A DNA stretch of 47,701 nucleotides. It comes from Pseudomonas fluorescens. GTDB lineage: Bacteria > Pseudomonadota > Gammaproteobacteria > Pseudomonadales > Pseudomonadaceae. The stretch covers positions 1-47,701 of the forward strand of contig NZ_LACH01000025.1 in the NCBI RefSeq assembly GCF_000968015.1, given 5' to 3'. The first letter of the stretch is position 1. Each line of letters starts with the position of its first letter. Positions 47,678-47,701 of the stretch are shown here, piece by piece. The notes under the pieces were generated by a model, which saw nothing but the letters and a program-made list of their open reading frames with translations, was not told where the DNA came from and ran no database searches. The position numbers were made by a program, and so were the translations under genes.

Positions 47678-47701
47678 TTTTTAAAAATCAAAGTCAAAAG
47701 A

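Overview
The window reads as a chromosome segment of a fluorescent-type Pseudomonas. The order metZ-purF-cvpA-SPOR protein-folC-accD-trpF-truA-fimV-usg-asd-leuB-methyltransferase-leuD-leuC-LysR is the one I remember from Pseudomonas chromosomes. High GC, REP/REPIN palindromes in the intergenic gaps and a tRNA Val-Asp-Asp cluster fit the same assignment. Nearly all genes lie on the minus strand.

Region 1 (1-1658): tRNA-Val(GAC) with its own promoter and terminator, then a plus-strand FAD amine oxidoreductase of the PuuB/PauB type. Region 2 (1676-21690): a complete siderophore locus on the minus strand. Gene content and order match the achromobactin loci of Dickeya and Pseudomonas syringae. In transcription order it holds an ECF sigma factor and FecR-type anti-sigma (acsS, fecR), the TonB receptor (acr), the DABA aminotransferase acsF, the NIS synthetase acsD, the decarboxylase acsE, an MFS exporter (yhcA), acsC, the aldolase-family acsB, acsA and the uptake ABC transporter cbrABCD. 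It ends with two further coupled genes, a FhuF-type ferri-siderophore reductase and an RraA/HMG-aldolase-like protein. Most genes from acsD onward overlap by 4-17 nt, which indicates translational coupling. Candidate Fur boxes precede acsS and acsF.

Region 3 (21898-22438): a tRNA Val(TAC)-Asp-Asp operon with a clear sigma70 promoter and terminator. Region 4 (22646-36104): housekeeping genes for sulfur amino acid, purine, folate, fatty acid and tryptophan synthesis, tRNA modification and polar cell organisation (FimV). Region 5 (36123-42627): asd and the leucine genes. leuC and a divergent LysR regulator are separated by a 160-bp element that is symmetrical about its exact centre and lies in the predicted leuC 5' leader.

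Region 6 (42693-47701): a cytoplasmic five-PAS GGDEF-EAL protein, an IbpA/Hsp20 heat-shock gene with a sigma32 promoter and a ROSE-type RNA thermometer, dusC, and part of a second REP family at the edge. Most of the window is recognisable. The least explained parts are the FhuF/RraA tail of the siderophore operon, the composite acsF control region and the palindromic leuC-leader element.
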